From JAUSIK01 sp964547875 (GTDB lineage: Archaea > Nanobdellota > Nanobdellia > Pacearchaeales > GW2011-AR1): a DNA stretch of 64,000 nt. This document shows, one piece after another, positions 16,704 through 25,565 of the stretch. Below the pieces are notes generated by a model. The model searched no databases. It was not told where the DNA came from and worked only from the letters and a program-made list of their open reading frames with translations. The stretch is taken from the NCBI GenBank assembly GCA_964547875.1, contig CAZJPE010000004.1:35722-99721 (forward strand), in the 5' to 3' direction. Position 1 is the first letter of the stretch; each line of letters starts with the position of its first letter. The position numbers and the translations under genes are program-made.

Positions 16704-17390
16704 TCAGGAATTTTCTCTTGTTGATGCTAGAATATATCCGATAAGAGCTGTGTTGATAGTTATTCCGAGTATAGCTTCAAGAGATGCAAATAAGCGGTAG
16801 ATTCCTAAAGGGACTATGTCTCCATAGCCTACTGTAGTGAATGTCATTGAACTGAAATATAGAGCCTCGCGGAATTTTAATTCTTTTACTTTTTCTGCTT
16901 CTAAAAATGCGCCTGTTCCAGATGTATATGCTCCCGCAAACAAAAGAATTGTAAGAATTATTGTCGTTATGTAACTTATAATAAAATGCGTTATCTTTTT
17001 TGAAGTTATTCTTGCTTTTAGCCATATCATTACCCCTGCAGAATAAAAGAGCATGAAGATGAAAACTATTGTTAGGGCAGAGTTTATTCTGCCTTTTAGA
17101 ATTATATACAATAAAAGGAAGATTATCATTACTGCCGTGATAGTGTAATCCTCCAGCACAGTACCTTTCTCTTTTATTATGTGCCTAATTTTTACAACTA
17201 TGAATGTTAAAGTCAAAATAGGTATTATGAAAACCAATATTCGTAAATCTTCCAATGAGGTTAGATAAATCAGGGAAAGAATCGCAATTATTATTGATAA
17301 TATAATCTCAAATGGCGTTGATTTGCTATTCTCTCCATGACTATAACGAAATTCTTTATGCCTTAGCTTCCCAAGAATTATGTCTCTCAT
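16704..17390 (-). CDS. Potassium channel protein
   Basis: A 228-residue membrane protein with about six helices. The pore helix and selectivity filter SSMTFTTVGYGDIVP sit near 187-201, followed by the last helix (ASLEAILGITINTALIGYIL). TVGYGD is the potassium-selective filter. The first helices lack an Arg-rich voltage sensor, and there is no C-terminal RCK domain, so gating is unclear. TATAAGTG-like box upstream. Confidence 0.88.
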   Translation of the reverse strand: MRDIILGKLRHKEFRYSHGENSKSTPFEIILSIIIAILSLIYLTSLEDLRILVFIIPILTLTFIVVKIRHIIKEKGTVLEDYTITAVMIIFLLLYIILKGRINSALTIVFIFMLFYSAGVMIWLKARITSKKITHFIISYITTIILTILLFAGAYTSGTGAFLEAEKVKELKFREALYFSSMTFTTVGYGDIVPLGIYRLFASLEAILGITINTALIGYILASTRENS

Positions 17391-17411
17391 TTAATGATTA
17401 ATATGAAAATG

Positions 17412-17440
17412 TTTATAAGTGTTTTGTGTTTTGTTTTATT
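17412..17440 (+). promoter_or_regulatory. TATA box, leaderless gene
   Basis: TTTATAAGTG at about 17412 lies 28 nt before ATG 17441. Confidence 0.4.
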
Positions 17441-17650
17441 ATGAGTGAAAGAGTTGAAACTGGAGGATTGATGAGCTTTGATTATTCTGAGGCAGAGAGC
17501 TCTAAGATGAGCGATGAGCAGAAGAGAGATATTGTAGAGGCATATAAGAAATATTACGAGAGAAGGAAACGAGAACGCAGAAAAAGATTTTTCATTATTG
17601 TTTTAATAATTGTTATTATTTCGGCTGGGTTGTTGGCTTGGATTCTTTAG
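17441..17650 (+). CDS. Tail-anchored small membrane protein
   Basis: A 69-residue protein: an acidic N-terminal part (SFDYSEAESSKMSDEQ), a very basic helix (KKYYERRKRERRKR) and one C-terminal membrane helix (FFIIVLIIVIISAGLLAWIL) ending at the stop. This is the layout of a tail-anchored protein with its N terminus in the cytosol. Start chosen at ATG 17441 because of the TATA spacing; the upstream ATG 17426 would lie too close to the TATA box. Confidence 0.6.
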   Translation: MSERVETGGLMSFDYSEAESSKMSDEQKRDIVEAYKKYYERRKRERRKRFFIIVLIIVIISAGLLAWIL

Positions 17651-17655
17651 TGAAA

Positions 17656-17798
17656 CGTCCCTGAGAGGACTCGAACCTCTGACCCCGTGGTTTCTATGAG
17701 GCCTACCGCAGTAAGACTGGCTTGTAACAGCCACGTGCTCTACCGAATGCTCCTTTCTTAACTCATTTAAGGTCTCGGAAAGTCTGAGCTACAGGGAC
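17656..17798 (-). tRNA. tRNA-Asn(GTT) with two insertions
   Basis: The ends pair as GTCCCTG / CAGGGAC with discriminator G; the T arm is AGAGG-TTCGAGT-CCTCT. The anticodon stem is CGTGG / CCACG with loop CTGTTA plus A, anticodon GTT with U33. About 33 nt lie between positions 37 and 38, the canonical intron site. A further 35 nt or so interrupt the D loop between GCTCAGA and TTCGGTAGAGC. Removing both leaves a normal tRNA of about 75 nt. Exact junctions were not determined; the D-arm insertion can pair internally (CTTAA/TTAAG, CTTTC/GAAAG). Confidence 0.85.
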
Positions 17799-17843
17799 TT
17801 AGAATTTTGAGATAAACGAGTTTTATAAAGATTTGGTTATTTA

Positions 17844-18332
17844 TTAAAATTTCCTATTTTTTCTTTTATTTAATCTTTCCAGATAGCGATAGGTGTTTGA
17901 CTGCTTTGTTCCTTTTATAAGATTAGTTATTCCTGTTATCAATTCTTTTATTGATTCAGCATCTCCGATAATGCCCATTTCATTGTCTTTAATTATAATG
18001 TTACATTCTGCTATGTTTTCTATTGTTCTTTTTGTTTTGCCCTCTTTGCCTATTATTCTGGCTCTAACTTCTTTTAGATTTTTTTTTCTCGTAAAATTCT
18101 TTATATTTAGTATGCGGAATATCTTAGATTCTTCTTTTAGAGCAAGAGCTTTTTTTGCCGAAAAGCCGAAATTAATCGCGTCTAAGACAATGGAGGCTTC
18201 GTATTCCTCCAATGAATTTCCTCTGATTTCTACTTTCTTTGCTTTGATTTTTATTTTAATGTTTAGCTTTTTTTCCAGCTCGTTTTTTGCTCTTTTCAAT
18301 TCTTTCAAGTTTTTGAAGATTATTGTCTGCAT
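17844..18332 (-). CDS. KH-domain RNA-binding protein (Krr1/Pno1-like)
   Basis: A 162-residue protein with two KH-like units. The second is clear: RARIIGKEGKTKRTIENIAECNI holds the GxxG-type loop, followed by DAESIKELITGITNLIKGT. The C-terminal SNTYRYLERLNKRK is typical of archaeal homologs of the ribosome-assembly factors Pno1/Dim2 and Krr1, which bind 16S rRNA precursor. It follows the DUF424 gene with a 3-nt gap. Confidence 0.82.
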   Translation of the reverse strand: MQTIIFKNLKELKRAKNELEKKLNIKIKIKAKKVEIRGNSLEEYEASIVLDAINFGFSAKKALALKEESKIFRILNIKNFTRKKNLKEVRARIIGKEGKTKRTIENIAECNIIIKDNEMGIIGDAESIKELITGITNLIKGTKQSNTYRYLERLNKRKNRKF

Positions 18333-18335
18333 TTT

Positions 18336-18632
18336 TTAGATTAGAATTAAAGTGAATGGAATGTTTTTTATTTTGTGAATTGATTGCTTTGTTATTAGTC
18401 CTGCTTCTATGGCAGCTTGGACTGACTTCTTGCCGACTATGTTGAATGTTGAATCTTCATTTGCCTGCCGTCTTAGCAGCTTAACTGCCTCTTCTTTTGT
18501 TATTTCTTTATCTTTGTAGAAATTCTCTCTTACATCCAACTGCTTTTTTCCTTCTTCGAATTTTTTTCCTATTAAGTCTGCGTCGCATAGCGCGACAACA
18601 TTTCTGTATGACCTATGGATTTTTATATACAT
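18336..18632 (-). CDS. DUF424 family protein
   Basis: A 98-residue protein with MYIKIHRSYRNVVALCDADLIGKKFEEG and a C-terminal NIVGKKSVQAAIEAGLI, the pattern of the archaeal DUF424 family, whose function is not established. It sits in an operon with the KH protein, and archaeal DUF424 genes are often near translation genes such as the aIF2 beta gene just upstream here. Confidence 0.8.
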   Translation of the reverse strand: MYIKIHRSYRNVVALCDADLIGKKFEEGKKQLDVRENFYKDKEITKEEAVKLLRRQANEDSTFNIVGKKSVQAAIEAGLITKQSIHKIKNIPFTLILI

Positions 18633-18734
18633 CTTAAAATTTACTGTCTAATTTTTTTATTAGATATTATTTTATATATTAGTTTATAATATATTTTCAT
18701 GAGCAATATTGACATTCTTCCTATTTAGATTTTA

Positions 18735-19145
18735 TTAAATTGCGTATTTTGTCGGGGATTTAGCGCCACATGCAAGGCAGTGCTTGAATTTTATGCCCTT
18801 TTCTGATATTATCTCTGTATCAGGCTTTCTGCATTCGTTGCATATGACAAAGTATTTTGCATATAGTTCTATTTTTTCATTGACTTTTGCTGAATTTAAT
18901 TTTGTGTTTAATATTAGACGATCATTTTCAAGTTTTCCTGATACTGCCAATTCTTTTTGAAGGAATTTTATCAGATGCTTGATAGGGCGCATTAGATATG
19001 AGGCAATTGCAGTGATATTTACGATTATTGTGTTTTTTCCTGCGACGAGGCCTTCTACTTTTGGAATTTCAAATCTTTCCGAATTGTGACTAACAATCTT
19101 TAATTTAAGGTATGCTTTTTTCAGCATTTCATCGTAATTTTCCAT
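18735..19145 (-). CDS. eif2b: Translation initiation factor aIF2 subunit beta
   Basis: Part of the aIF2 complex that delivers initiator Met-tRNA to the ribosome. The 136-residue protein has the N-terminal helix, central alpha-beta domain (FEIPKVEGLVAGKNTII, HLIKFLQKELAVSG) and the C-terminal zinc ribbon CNEC...CLACGA. Length and order match archaeal aIF2 beta. Confidence 0.93.
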   Translation of the reverse strand: MENYDEMLKKAYLKLKIVSHNSERFEIPKVEGLVAGKNTIIVNITAIASYLMRPIKHLIKFLQKELAVSGKLENDRLILNTKLNSAKVNEKIELYAKYFVICNECRKPDTEIISEKGIKFKHCLACGAKSPTKYAI

Positions 19146-19185
19146 TTTTATATTGGGTTTGAAGTCTTTTTAAAGATGATGGAGG

Positions 19186-19613
19186 CTAAAGTTTTATTCC
19201 GGTTATATAATATAAAATAGCTTGAGCCTCTTCCTTAAATAGGTAAGGGATAATCCTGAATTCTTTATTACAATGTCCTTTATAAATATGGTATAATTCA
19301 TGTCTTACCTTAGTTTTATTGGCGTTAAGTTCACCCATAACTATTTCATATTTATTGTTCCATTTCCATACATATGCGTAATTTCTAGAATGCTTTAATG
19401 TGCTTTTAATATCATCTTGAATACATAATTTTTGTGCCCCATCTCTAATAATTTGATCTAATTCTTCTTGCGTTTTTATTTTTTAGAAAATTTATCTGCT
19501 AAACTATTTATAATGGACAGACTTAAATTCCATCCCAATGCAGAAAGGCACAAAGAGGATGCCACTATTCCAGCTAATGTTAACTTCTGCACTAAATCAA
19601 ATTCATTATCCAT
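19186..19613 (-). pseudogene. Membrane-anchored HExxH peptidase-like gene with -1 frameshift
   Basis: From ATG 19613 the first frame gives 45 residues with a membrane helix (LAGIVASSLCLSALGW) and stops at 19476-19478 just after an A6 run. The -1 frame, open from that run to TAG at 19186, continues KTQEELDQIIRDGAQK and contains RHELYHIYKGHC, an HExxH zinc-peptidase motif with the following GH common in IrrE/ImmA-like proteins. Joined, they give about 142 residues. This coding region lies under the false N-terminal extension of the opposite-strand gene. It is either decayed or expressed by slippage at the A-run. Confidence 0.65.
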
Positions 19614-19716
19614 ATTTTTTATAAGAATGTGCTTTTTTAAATGTTTGTTGATTTTAAGGCTAAATTTATCTGAAGTTAAAGAAGAATTTATAAACCTACT
19701 TATTTTTATTGTTTTT

Positions 19717-20310
19717 ATGTTCAGCGTAAAGAATCTAATATTAGGGATTGGAATATTTATTGTTTACATGCTTATGCTTGGATATGGGATTGAGGCGTTT
19801 TATCCATCTCCTAAATATGACGATTTTTGTAAGGCAGAGGGAGGAAGATATCCTATAAAAGCGTATGATTATGGGACAGGAGCAAATTGCACTTTCTCAA
19901 GAAATTTGCAGGAAGCTCAGGAGCAGTGTTATGCAGATGGCGGACAGCCAATTTTTGAATATGACGACAATGGCTGTACTATTGCTATAGAGAAATGCGA
20001 TTTCTGCAACAAAGAGTTTAATGACGCAAATAAGAAATATTCAAAAATAATTTTTGTTATATCTTTGATTGCTGGTATTATCACTCTTTTTCTTGGCTTC
20101 GCTATTTTGAGCATTGAGCCTGTTGGAAGCGCTTTAATGGCTTCTGGAGTTGGAGCAATAATTTACGGGAGCATCAGAAACTGGCAGAATTTGAGCGATG
20201 TGTGGAGATTCCTGCTTTTGCTTGCTGCGCTTGTTTTGCTGATTTGGATTGCTCTGAGATTAAACAGGAAGAAAGAGGGTTTTTGGCAGAAATTGGGCAT
20301 TAAGAAATAA
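19717..20310 (+). CDS. Membrane protein with Cys-rich extracytoplasmic loop
   Basis: The frame is open from 19468, but ATG 19717 lies about 28 nt after GAATTTATAAACC and begins a natural membrane helix, giving 197 residues. Helix 1 (NLILGIGIFIVYMLMLGYGI) is followed by a loop of about 90 residues with six or so cysteines (DDFCKAEGG, GANCTF, EQCYADGG, DNGCTI, EKCDFC), then three more helices and a basic tail. The cysteines suggest disulfides on the outer face. Family unknown. Confidence 0.65.
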   Translation: MFSVKNLILGIGIFIVYMLMLGYGIEAFYPSPKYDDFCKAEGGRYPIKAYDYGTGANCTFSRNLQEAQEQCYADGGQPIFEYDDNGCTIAIEKCDFCNKEFNDANKKYSKIIFVISLIAGIITLFLGFAILSIEPVGSALMASGVGAIIYGSIRNWQNLSDVWRFLLLLAALVLLIWIALRLNRKKEGFWQKLGIKK

Positions 20311-20348
20311 TTTAGAAATTATTATATATAACTGCTCTTATTATTTTT

Positions 20349-20953
20349 ATGGATAGAAAAGACATCACAAGGAAATTTTATGATGAGCACGTAAGTGAAT
20401 TTGAAGACAGAACTAAGAATTATCTTAAGGAACATATTTTAGATGACGCTCTTTTATTTATTAAAAGTTTGAAAGGGAAAGATATTTTAGATATAGGCTG
20501 CGGCGCTGGAAGAGATGCTTTATTTTTTAAAGAGCAAGGATTGAAACCTTTGTGCGTTGACATTTCTCCCGTAATTATAGAATTGTGCAAGAAGAGAGGA
20601 CTTGAGGCTTTTGTTATGGATGTGGAAGACTTGGAATTTAAAGACGCTTTTGATGGCATTTGGGCTTATACTTCGCTTTTGCACATGCCTAAAAATAATT
20701 TTTTAGCTGTTTTAGACAAAATAAAGGATTTGCTTAAAGCCAGAGGTATTTTTTATTTAGGAATGAAAGAAGGCGATTTTGAGGGATGGATTGAAGATGA
20801 AAGATATGGGCCGCTAGAAGATTTTACTCTTTGTATAAAGATGAAGAGCTCTGTAATATTTTAGATAAAAGATTTGTCGTTATTCATGCATCTAAGGTTA
20901 ATTTAGAAAAGCACGTTTATTTGAATTATTTATGCAGAAATAAATTATCCTAG
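20349..20953 (+). pseudogene. SAM-dependent methyltransferase with C-terminal -1 frameshift
   Basis: The first frame (20349-20864) has the class I fold: DILDIGCGAGRDALFF (SAM loop), PLCVDISP (motif II acidic), GIWAYTSLLHMP and FYLGMKEGD. After GPLEDFTL it runs into 8 unrelated residues. The -1 frame continues with YKDEELCNILDKRFVVIHAS and YLNYLCRNKLS to TAG 20951-20953, the usual end of this small methyltransferase group. One base is missing near 20826-20836. The shortened protein lacks the last strand, so activity is doubtful. Confidence 0.78.
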
Positions 20954-21571
20954 ATATCTTAATTTTCCCGGGCGGGGCTCGTAGACAAGCCCGTCTTCCA
21001 AGAGCTTTTTAATTTCTTGATTTATTATTGAGGAATTTTCCTTTAACTCCAAAATAATTTTTTCAGTATCTATGCCGTCGTCTTTTTCTGCTTCCTTAAC
21101 CATGTAGACAATTTTGTCTTTAAGCTCTATTAATTTTTCTTTTTCCATGGACTTTGGCTCTTCTGCCTCGAGCTCCAGCTTTCTTATTAAGAGAAATGCG
21201 GGATCTTTCTTTTTTATTATTTCTGGCGCGATGTAAACTTCGTTGTTCCAATAGCGGATAAGGCCTATGACTTGAATTGTGTCTCCTTGACTTAATGGCG
21301 AGAATTTTGATATTTCATCTCCAAATGCCTTTAGCCTTATTTGGCCTGTTGCATCATCTAATGTTACAGATGCGTATTTTTTTTCTCCTTCTTGAACAAA
21401 TTTGTCTATTACATTGGCTATTACATTTGTTCTTATTATTGTTTTGTTGTCTATCTCGAGGAATCTAAGCTTGTCGTTTTCAAGGATTGGCTTTCCTGAG
21501 AGTATTTTCCCGATCCTGAATTTATAAGCGATATGCCTCTTGAATTGCTCTGTTGCTGTTGACGTGTTCAT
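20945..21571 (-). CDS. RPA-like single-strand DNA-binding protein
   Basis: A 208-residue protein with one OB fold (IRTNVIANVIDKFVQEGEKKYASVTLDDATGQIRLKAFGD, GDTIQVIGLIRYWNNEVYIAPEII) followed by a C-terminal winged-helix-like part (DKIVYMVKEAEKDDGIDTEKIILEL). This is the layout of archaeal RPA32-like subunits that bind ssDNA at replication forks. It follows mcm after 1 nt, so the two replication genes form one operon. Confidence 0.82.
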   Translation of the reverse strand: MNTSTATEQFKRHIAYKFRIGKILSGKPILENDKLRFLEIDNKTIIRTNVIANVIDKFVQEGEKKYASVTLDDATGQIRLKAFGDEISKFSPLSQGDTIQVIGLIRYWNNEVYIAPEIIKKKDPAFLLIRKLELEAEEPKSMEKEKLIELKDKIVYMVKEAEKDDGIDTEKIILELKENSSIINQEIKKLLEDGLVYEPRPGKLRYLG

Positions 21572-21572
21572 T

Positions 21573-24500
21573 TTATATTTTTTGTATGTAGCCTTTTTTT
21601 GGTTTGAATATGTCTCCTACTTTTGATAATTGCTCTAATGCTTCTTCTAATTCTGCTTTTGAGATTTTATCTATTAAAAGCTTTTCTAATTCTTCTATTG
21701 GAATAAGCTTGCCTAGACGCGATTCCAGCTGTAGGATTGTTTCTTTAACAGCAAGGATTTTCCCACGCTTTGAAGAGGTTATGCCTGTTGTTATTCTGTC
21801 GATGTCAAACGTCTTGGTTTCCTCGTCATAGCCTACTTGCGAGAGCGAAGTTTTTAATAGTTCTATTGCTTTTTTTGCATCTTTAGGCGTTACTTCTTTT
21901 CTAAGATGGATTTTTGCGTGTGCCTCTGCCAGTCTCACTATTCCTTCTAATTGACGAGCAGTTATAGGAATTGGCTTTATATCAGATTCGGTTTTAACAG
22001 ACTGATTTCTAAGCCTAACATAAAAGTTTTTTATTTCTTCGATTGCTTCATCTGTCAGTTTTGGCTTTACTTTTTGTTTTGCGTAGGCAATATACTTTCT
22101 AAATAGTTTTTGTTCTATTATGTTTCTGATAACCTCTTGTTTGTGCTCTTCGAGAACATGAGTGGCTATTGCTTCATCTATTGATTTGTTAGGGATATCT
22201 CGGATTATGAATATAACATCAAACCTGCTCAATAAAGCCGGAGAGATATCAATTTGCTGGGGAATCGGTGTGTAGGGGTCGAATCTTCCGAGCTTTGGGT
22301 TGCCTGCCGCGAGAACAGTTGTTTCTGCTCTTAGAGAAGCCTGGATGTTTGCCTTGGAGATTGTAACAGAATTATGAAGCACCATGTTATTTGATATGAA
22401 GCTATGCGTTGGTTTGATGGTAATATCATAAACCCATTTATCATTATTTGCTATTGTTTCAACTGACTTTATCTTTGACCATCTAATTTTCCCAAAGGCC
22501 AGTTTTTTTAATTCCCTTAATTCTGTCAAAATAGCCAGCATGTTTTCTATTTCTAAATAAATAATTTCTTTGTATTTTTTGTTTTGAACTCCTTTTTTTT
22601 CATGTTGTGACAGCACATAATCTGTGATTTTTAGTTTATTTGAGATATTAAGCACGGATAATTCCAGATATTCTCTAATTTGACCTAATACTTTAGAGTT
22701 GTCTGAATTTTTTATTTTTTCTTTCGCTTGCAATAACCTATCAATTTTTTCTTCAGCTATGTTTATCATTTTTTGTAAAAATACTCTATGCTTATTACAA
22801 TTCAAACAAATTTGATTTTTAAGATATTTTTGTTGATTTATTTTTAATGTTTTGAATATCTCCCTTATTTTATTTGTTACATTTGGGACTATATCAGAAA
22901 TTGAGCGATATGTTTTTTGTTTTTTAAGGTATTCCTCAAGTCTTTTTTGTTTCTTTTTTGAAAGAAAACCTATATTTTGATAAAACTTTAAAATGTTTGC
23001 CTGTCCCGAAATATCCACCCTATAGAACTCTTTATCAATATATATTGAAGATAGAATACCAAATCTTAATAATAATTCAGTTACCTGCTCTGCTAATCTG
23101 GCATTTTCAGATATTAGGCCTATTCTGCATCCGTTTCTTTTTACATTTACAACCGTTCCGTCACCATCAAACAACGCTCTTAATAAAAATGTTAAATCTT
23201 CATTTTTGCATTTCATGATTTCTCCAGGAATTGCTTTCAATGTGCCTTTTTCCATTAGATTCCCGTCTAGAGACTTCATAAAATCTGCAATATCTTTTGA
23301 GATTACCCTTACTGCATATTTATCATTGCTATATGTAATTAGAGGTTTTTTGTTAAAAATAGAGTCTATAGCATTGGCGTAATCTTCAATTAAATCTTTA
23401 TTTTTATTTGAGAATTGAATACCATTCTTTTTCCCCCTATTTAATTCGTAGCATCCATCACTTATATGATAACCAAGTAATTTGCATAATTGTGGACCAT
23501 TTTCCCATGGTTTTTTATTGAAAGTCTGCTTCTCTCCTTCTATTGGTAGTTCCCCTGGTATAGGAAAAAATTCATTTATTCTTAGCATTGCCGCAGGAAT
23601 AGTGGTAATTCTTCCTTCTTTTATTGCCCAACAGGGATGCTCTGGCGTTACTATTATGCTTCTTCCATTATTAAGAGTTATTTTAACAAGATTTTTAGGT
23701 GCAAGATGCCTACTTATTTTGTTTATTTTAACTGGATAAATTGATTCGAAATCAGTTGTCAGAATTTTTATATCCTGATTCAATGGCAAGATTTCACAAT
23801 TTATTCCCTGCTGCGTTCTTTCTTTGTTTTTTTCCATTATAGAGTCCACAAACTTTCCTACTTTTTCTTTTGAGCCGTCTGTAAAGGTTAGTTCCAAATC
23901 TTTATGATAACATTGCTGCTCCATTGCTTCGTGCATTGTGCTCCTATCATGCTCATTCATTTTTTCTATTTCGTCTATCGCAACTAATCCTTTGTTTGAA
24001 AGCACCATTGCTCCTGCTTCTAAGGACCATCCCCTTAAGAATTCGTCTTTCACTACTGCCGCTGTCATGCCTGCTGCTGTCGCTGCTTTTCCTGATACAT
24101 AACGCCCCTTTGGAGCTATGCTTGCGATAAATTTTAGCATTACGGATTTTGCGACGCCAGGATCGCCCACTAATAAAATATGTATATCTCCTCTTGTAGA
24201 GCCGCCATCTGATTTTGTTTTTTTAACTCCGCCGAATAATTGCAATAGTATTGCCTCTTTTATCTGAACAAATCCGTAGATGCTTGGCGCAATGCTTTGC
24301 GCCAATCGCTTGAATATATTTGGATCAGCGGCCAGTTCCAAAATTTCTTTTATATCTTCGTCTCTAATTTTAAGATTCTCAAATGATTCTTCTAACGCTA
24401 TTGTATTATTTACTTCCAATGCTATGTCAAAACGGGTTGAGATTCCTGCGGGCAAAGGAACAGGAACTTCTTTTAATATTCCATTAATTCTTACTCTGCT

Positions 24501-25127
24501 TCCGGGGGTGATCCATTCCTCCATTTTCGGATCAACTAAGTCTTCTTTTAGAAACGAGTTTATTCTTCTTGGTTGTTCTCCGCCTTCTAATGTATCAGGA
24601 GATTCTTCAATAACAATGCGCTGTACATCAACCATTTCTTTTGAGAGTATTTTAAAATTGCCTTTCCAATTGCAGGAGCATCTTGAGGGCTCTCTGAATT
24701 TTCTGTCAACTTGCAAGACTGAAAGAATTGCGCCGCAGCTCGGACATTCAAAGCGAGCATTCACAACTTGGGGCCTAACTTCTGATGCCTGCTTGACTAT
24801 ACCCTCTACGCTTAATAGCTGATCAAGATGTTTTGCTCTAATATCTCGGATTTTTATGTTTAGTGTCTGTGGGACTTCTAATAATCTTATTCGCGGATTT
24901 TTTATGAATTCTGATTCTTCCAAGGCATTTTCTAATAATGCGAGCGTTTCCTCTGGTTTGTCTATTATGTTATCAGCAAGTCTTGGCGAGAATTTTGATA
25001 ATTTTGGAAATGGCAACTGAATTACCCGCTCGCCTTTTCTTGCAGATTCAATTATTTCCTCTTTTCTCGCATTGAAAAAACTTTTTGCTTCCAGGGACAA
25101 TTCTTCATATTCTCTCTTTTTTTCCAT
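21573..25127 (-). CDS. mcm: Replicative helicase MCM with intein
   Basis: The replicative 3'-5' helicase. The 1184-residue precursor has an N-terminal OB region with a zinc motif (CPSCG...CSCNWKG), Walker A GDPGVAKSVML, Walker B VAIDEIEKM, and, after the intein, sensor 1 VLAAGNP, the Arg finger LLSRFDV and a C-terminal winged helix. Residues 406-919 form an intein inserted after EAMEQQ; the extein resumes at SVTISKANIQ. Splicing would give a normal 670-residue MCM. The gene is transcribed with the RPA-like gene. Confidence 0.95.
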   Translation of the reverse strand: MEKKREYEELSLEAKSFFNARKEEIIESARKGERVIQLPFPKLSKFSPRLADNIIDKPEETLALLENALEESEFIKNPRIRLLEVPQTLNIKIRDIRAKHLDQLLSVEGIVKQASEVRPQVVNARFECPSCGAILSVLQVDRKFREPSRCSCNWKGNFKILSKEMVDVQRIVIEESPDTLEGGEQPRRINSFLKEDLVDPKMEEWITPGSRVRINGILKEVPVPLPAGISTRFDIALEVNNTIALEESFENLKIRDEDIKEILELAADPNIFKRLAQSIAPSIYGFVQIKEAILLQLFGGVKKTKSDGGSTRGDIHILLVGDPGVAKSVMLKFIASIAPKGRYVSGKAATAAGMTAAVVKDEFLRGWSLEAGAMVLSNKGLVAIDEIEKMNEHDRSTMHEAMEQQCYHKDLELTFTDGSKEKVGKFVDSIMEKNKERTQQGINCEILPLNQDIKILTTDFESIYPVKINKISRHLAPKNLVKITLNNGRSIIVTPEHPCWAIKEGRITTIPAAMLRINEFFPIPGELPIEGEKQTFNKKPWENGPQLCKLLGYHISDGCYELNRGKKNGIQFSNKNKDLIEDYANAIDSIFNKKPLITYSNDKYAVRVISKDIADFMKSLDGNLMEKGTLKAIPGEIMKCKNEDLTFLLRALFDGDGTVVNVKRNGCRIGLISENARLAEQVTELLLRFGILSSIYIDKEFYRVDISGQANILKFYQNIGFLSKKKQKRLEEYLKKQKTYRSISDIVPNVTNKIREIFKTLKINQQKYLKNQICLNCNKHRVFLQKMINIAEEKIDRLLQAKEKIKNSDNSKVLGQIREYLELSVLNISNKLKITDYVLSQHEKKGVQNKKYKEIIYLEIENMLAILTELRELKKLAFGKIRWSKIKSVETIANNDKWVYDITIKPTHSFISNNMVLHNSVTISKANIQASLRAETTVLAAGNPKLGRFDPYTPIPQQIDISPALLSRFDVIFIIRDIPNKSIDEAIATHVLEEHKQEVIRNIIEQKLFRKYIAYAKQKVKPKLTDEAIEEIKNFYVRLRNQSVKTESDIKPIPITARQLEGIVRLAEAHAKIHLRKEVTPKDAKKAIELLKTSLSQVGYDEETKTFDIDRITTGITSSKRGKILAVKETILQLESRLGKLIPIEELEKLLIDKISKAELEEALEQLSKVGDIFKPKKGYIQKI
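22371..23912 (-). mobile_element. MCM intein with LAGLIDADG homing endonuclease
   Basis: This 514-residue element starts with Cys1, has block B VTPEHPCW (the TxxH motif), two LAGLIDADG helices (LLGYHISDG and LLRALFDGDG), and ends VYDITI...HSFISNNMVLHN with the penultimate His and terminal Asn; the first C-extein residue is Ser. All splicing residues are present, so it should self-splice, and both endonuclease motifs retain acidic residues. A zinc-like CLNCNKH lies between. It is inserted between Walker B and sensor 1, in the most conserved part of MCM. Confidence 0.93.
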
Positions 25128-25319
25128 GTCTCTTCATGAGAAAATAGGATTTAAATTGTTTGTTATGTTGTAATGCCTTATAGTATGCTCTTTAGGATAA
25201 TGAAATAATTATATAATATAGCGACTTTCATATTGCCGTCATCTTTAGTTGGACTTTGATAATGATTAACAGAACATATTAACACTAATTAATTTTTTAG
25301 AGGATACATAACATTAATT
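25128..25319. other. Intergenic, mcm promoter region
   Basis: AT-rich upstream region of mcm and downstream region of the 54-residue gene. AAATAGGATTTAAATTG about 15-25 nt before the mcm start on its strand is a likely TATA element. Nothing else was recognised. Confidence 0.3.
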
Positions 25320-25484
25320 TTAATCTTCTATTTCGCTGGCAGAATTTTGAACGCCTTTTTCAGCGTTTGACAGCTGATTGGAAAGAGCAGGATTTTCTTT
25401 TATTTTTTTCTTTATGTCGTTTAGCGCATATTCTTCAACTTTTTTTGAGATTGACAAAGACTCTTTTTTTACTCTCTTTTTCAT
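25320..25484 (-). CDS. Small charged protein, 54 residues
   Basis: MKKRVKKESLSISKKVEEYALNDIKKK and an acidic tail ending SASEIED. The basic-to-acidic, wholly helical composition suggests a small nucleic-acid or protein-binding factor. Reading frame is clean and lies in a gap between aRF1 and mcm. It is shorter than many gene-finding cut-offs. Family unknown. Confidence 0.5.
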   Translation of the reverse strand: MKKRVKKESLSISKKVEEYALNDIKKKIKENPALSNQLSNAEKGVQNSASEIED

Positions 25485-25565
25485 GATTTATTGTAGATAT
25501 GAGGGTATTTAAGATTTTTTGTTTTAGATTTTAATCTATTCTTGGAATATAGGGAATCTTGGCAA

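Noticed and set aside
19468..19716. 83-residue N-terminal extension of the membrane protein at 19717
   Set aside because: It lies over a better coding region on the opposite strand, and a TATA box places the start at 19717.
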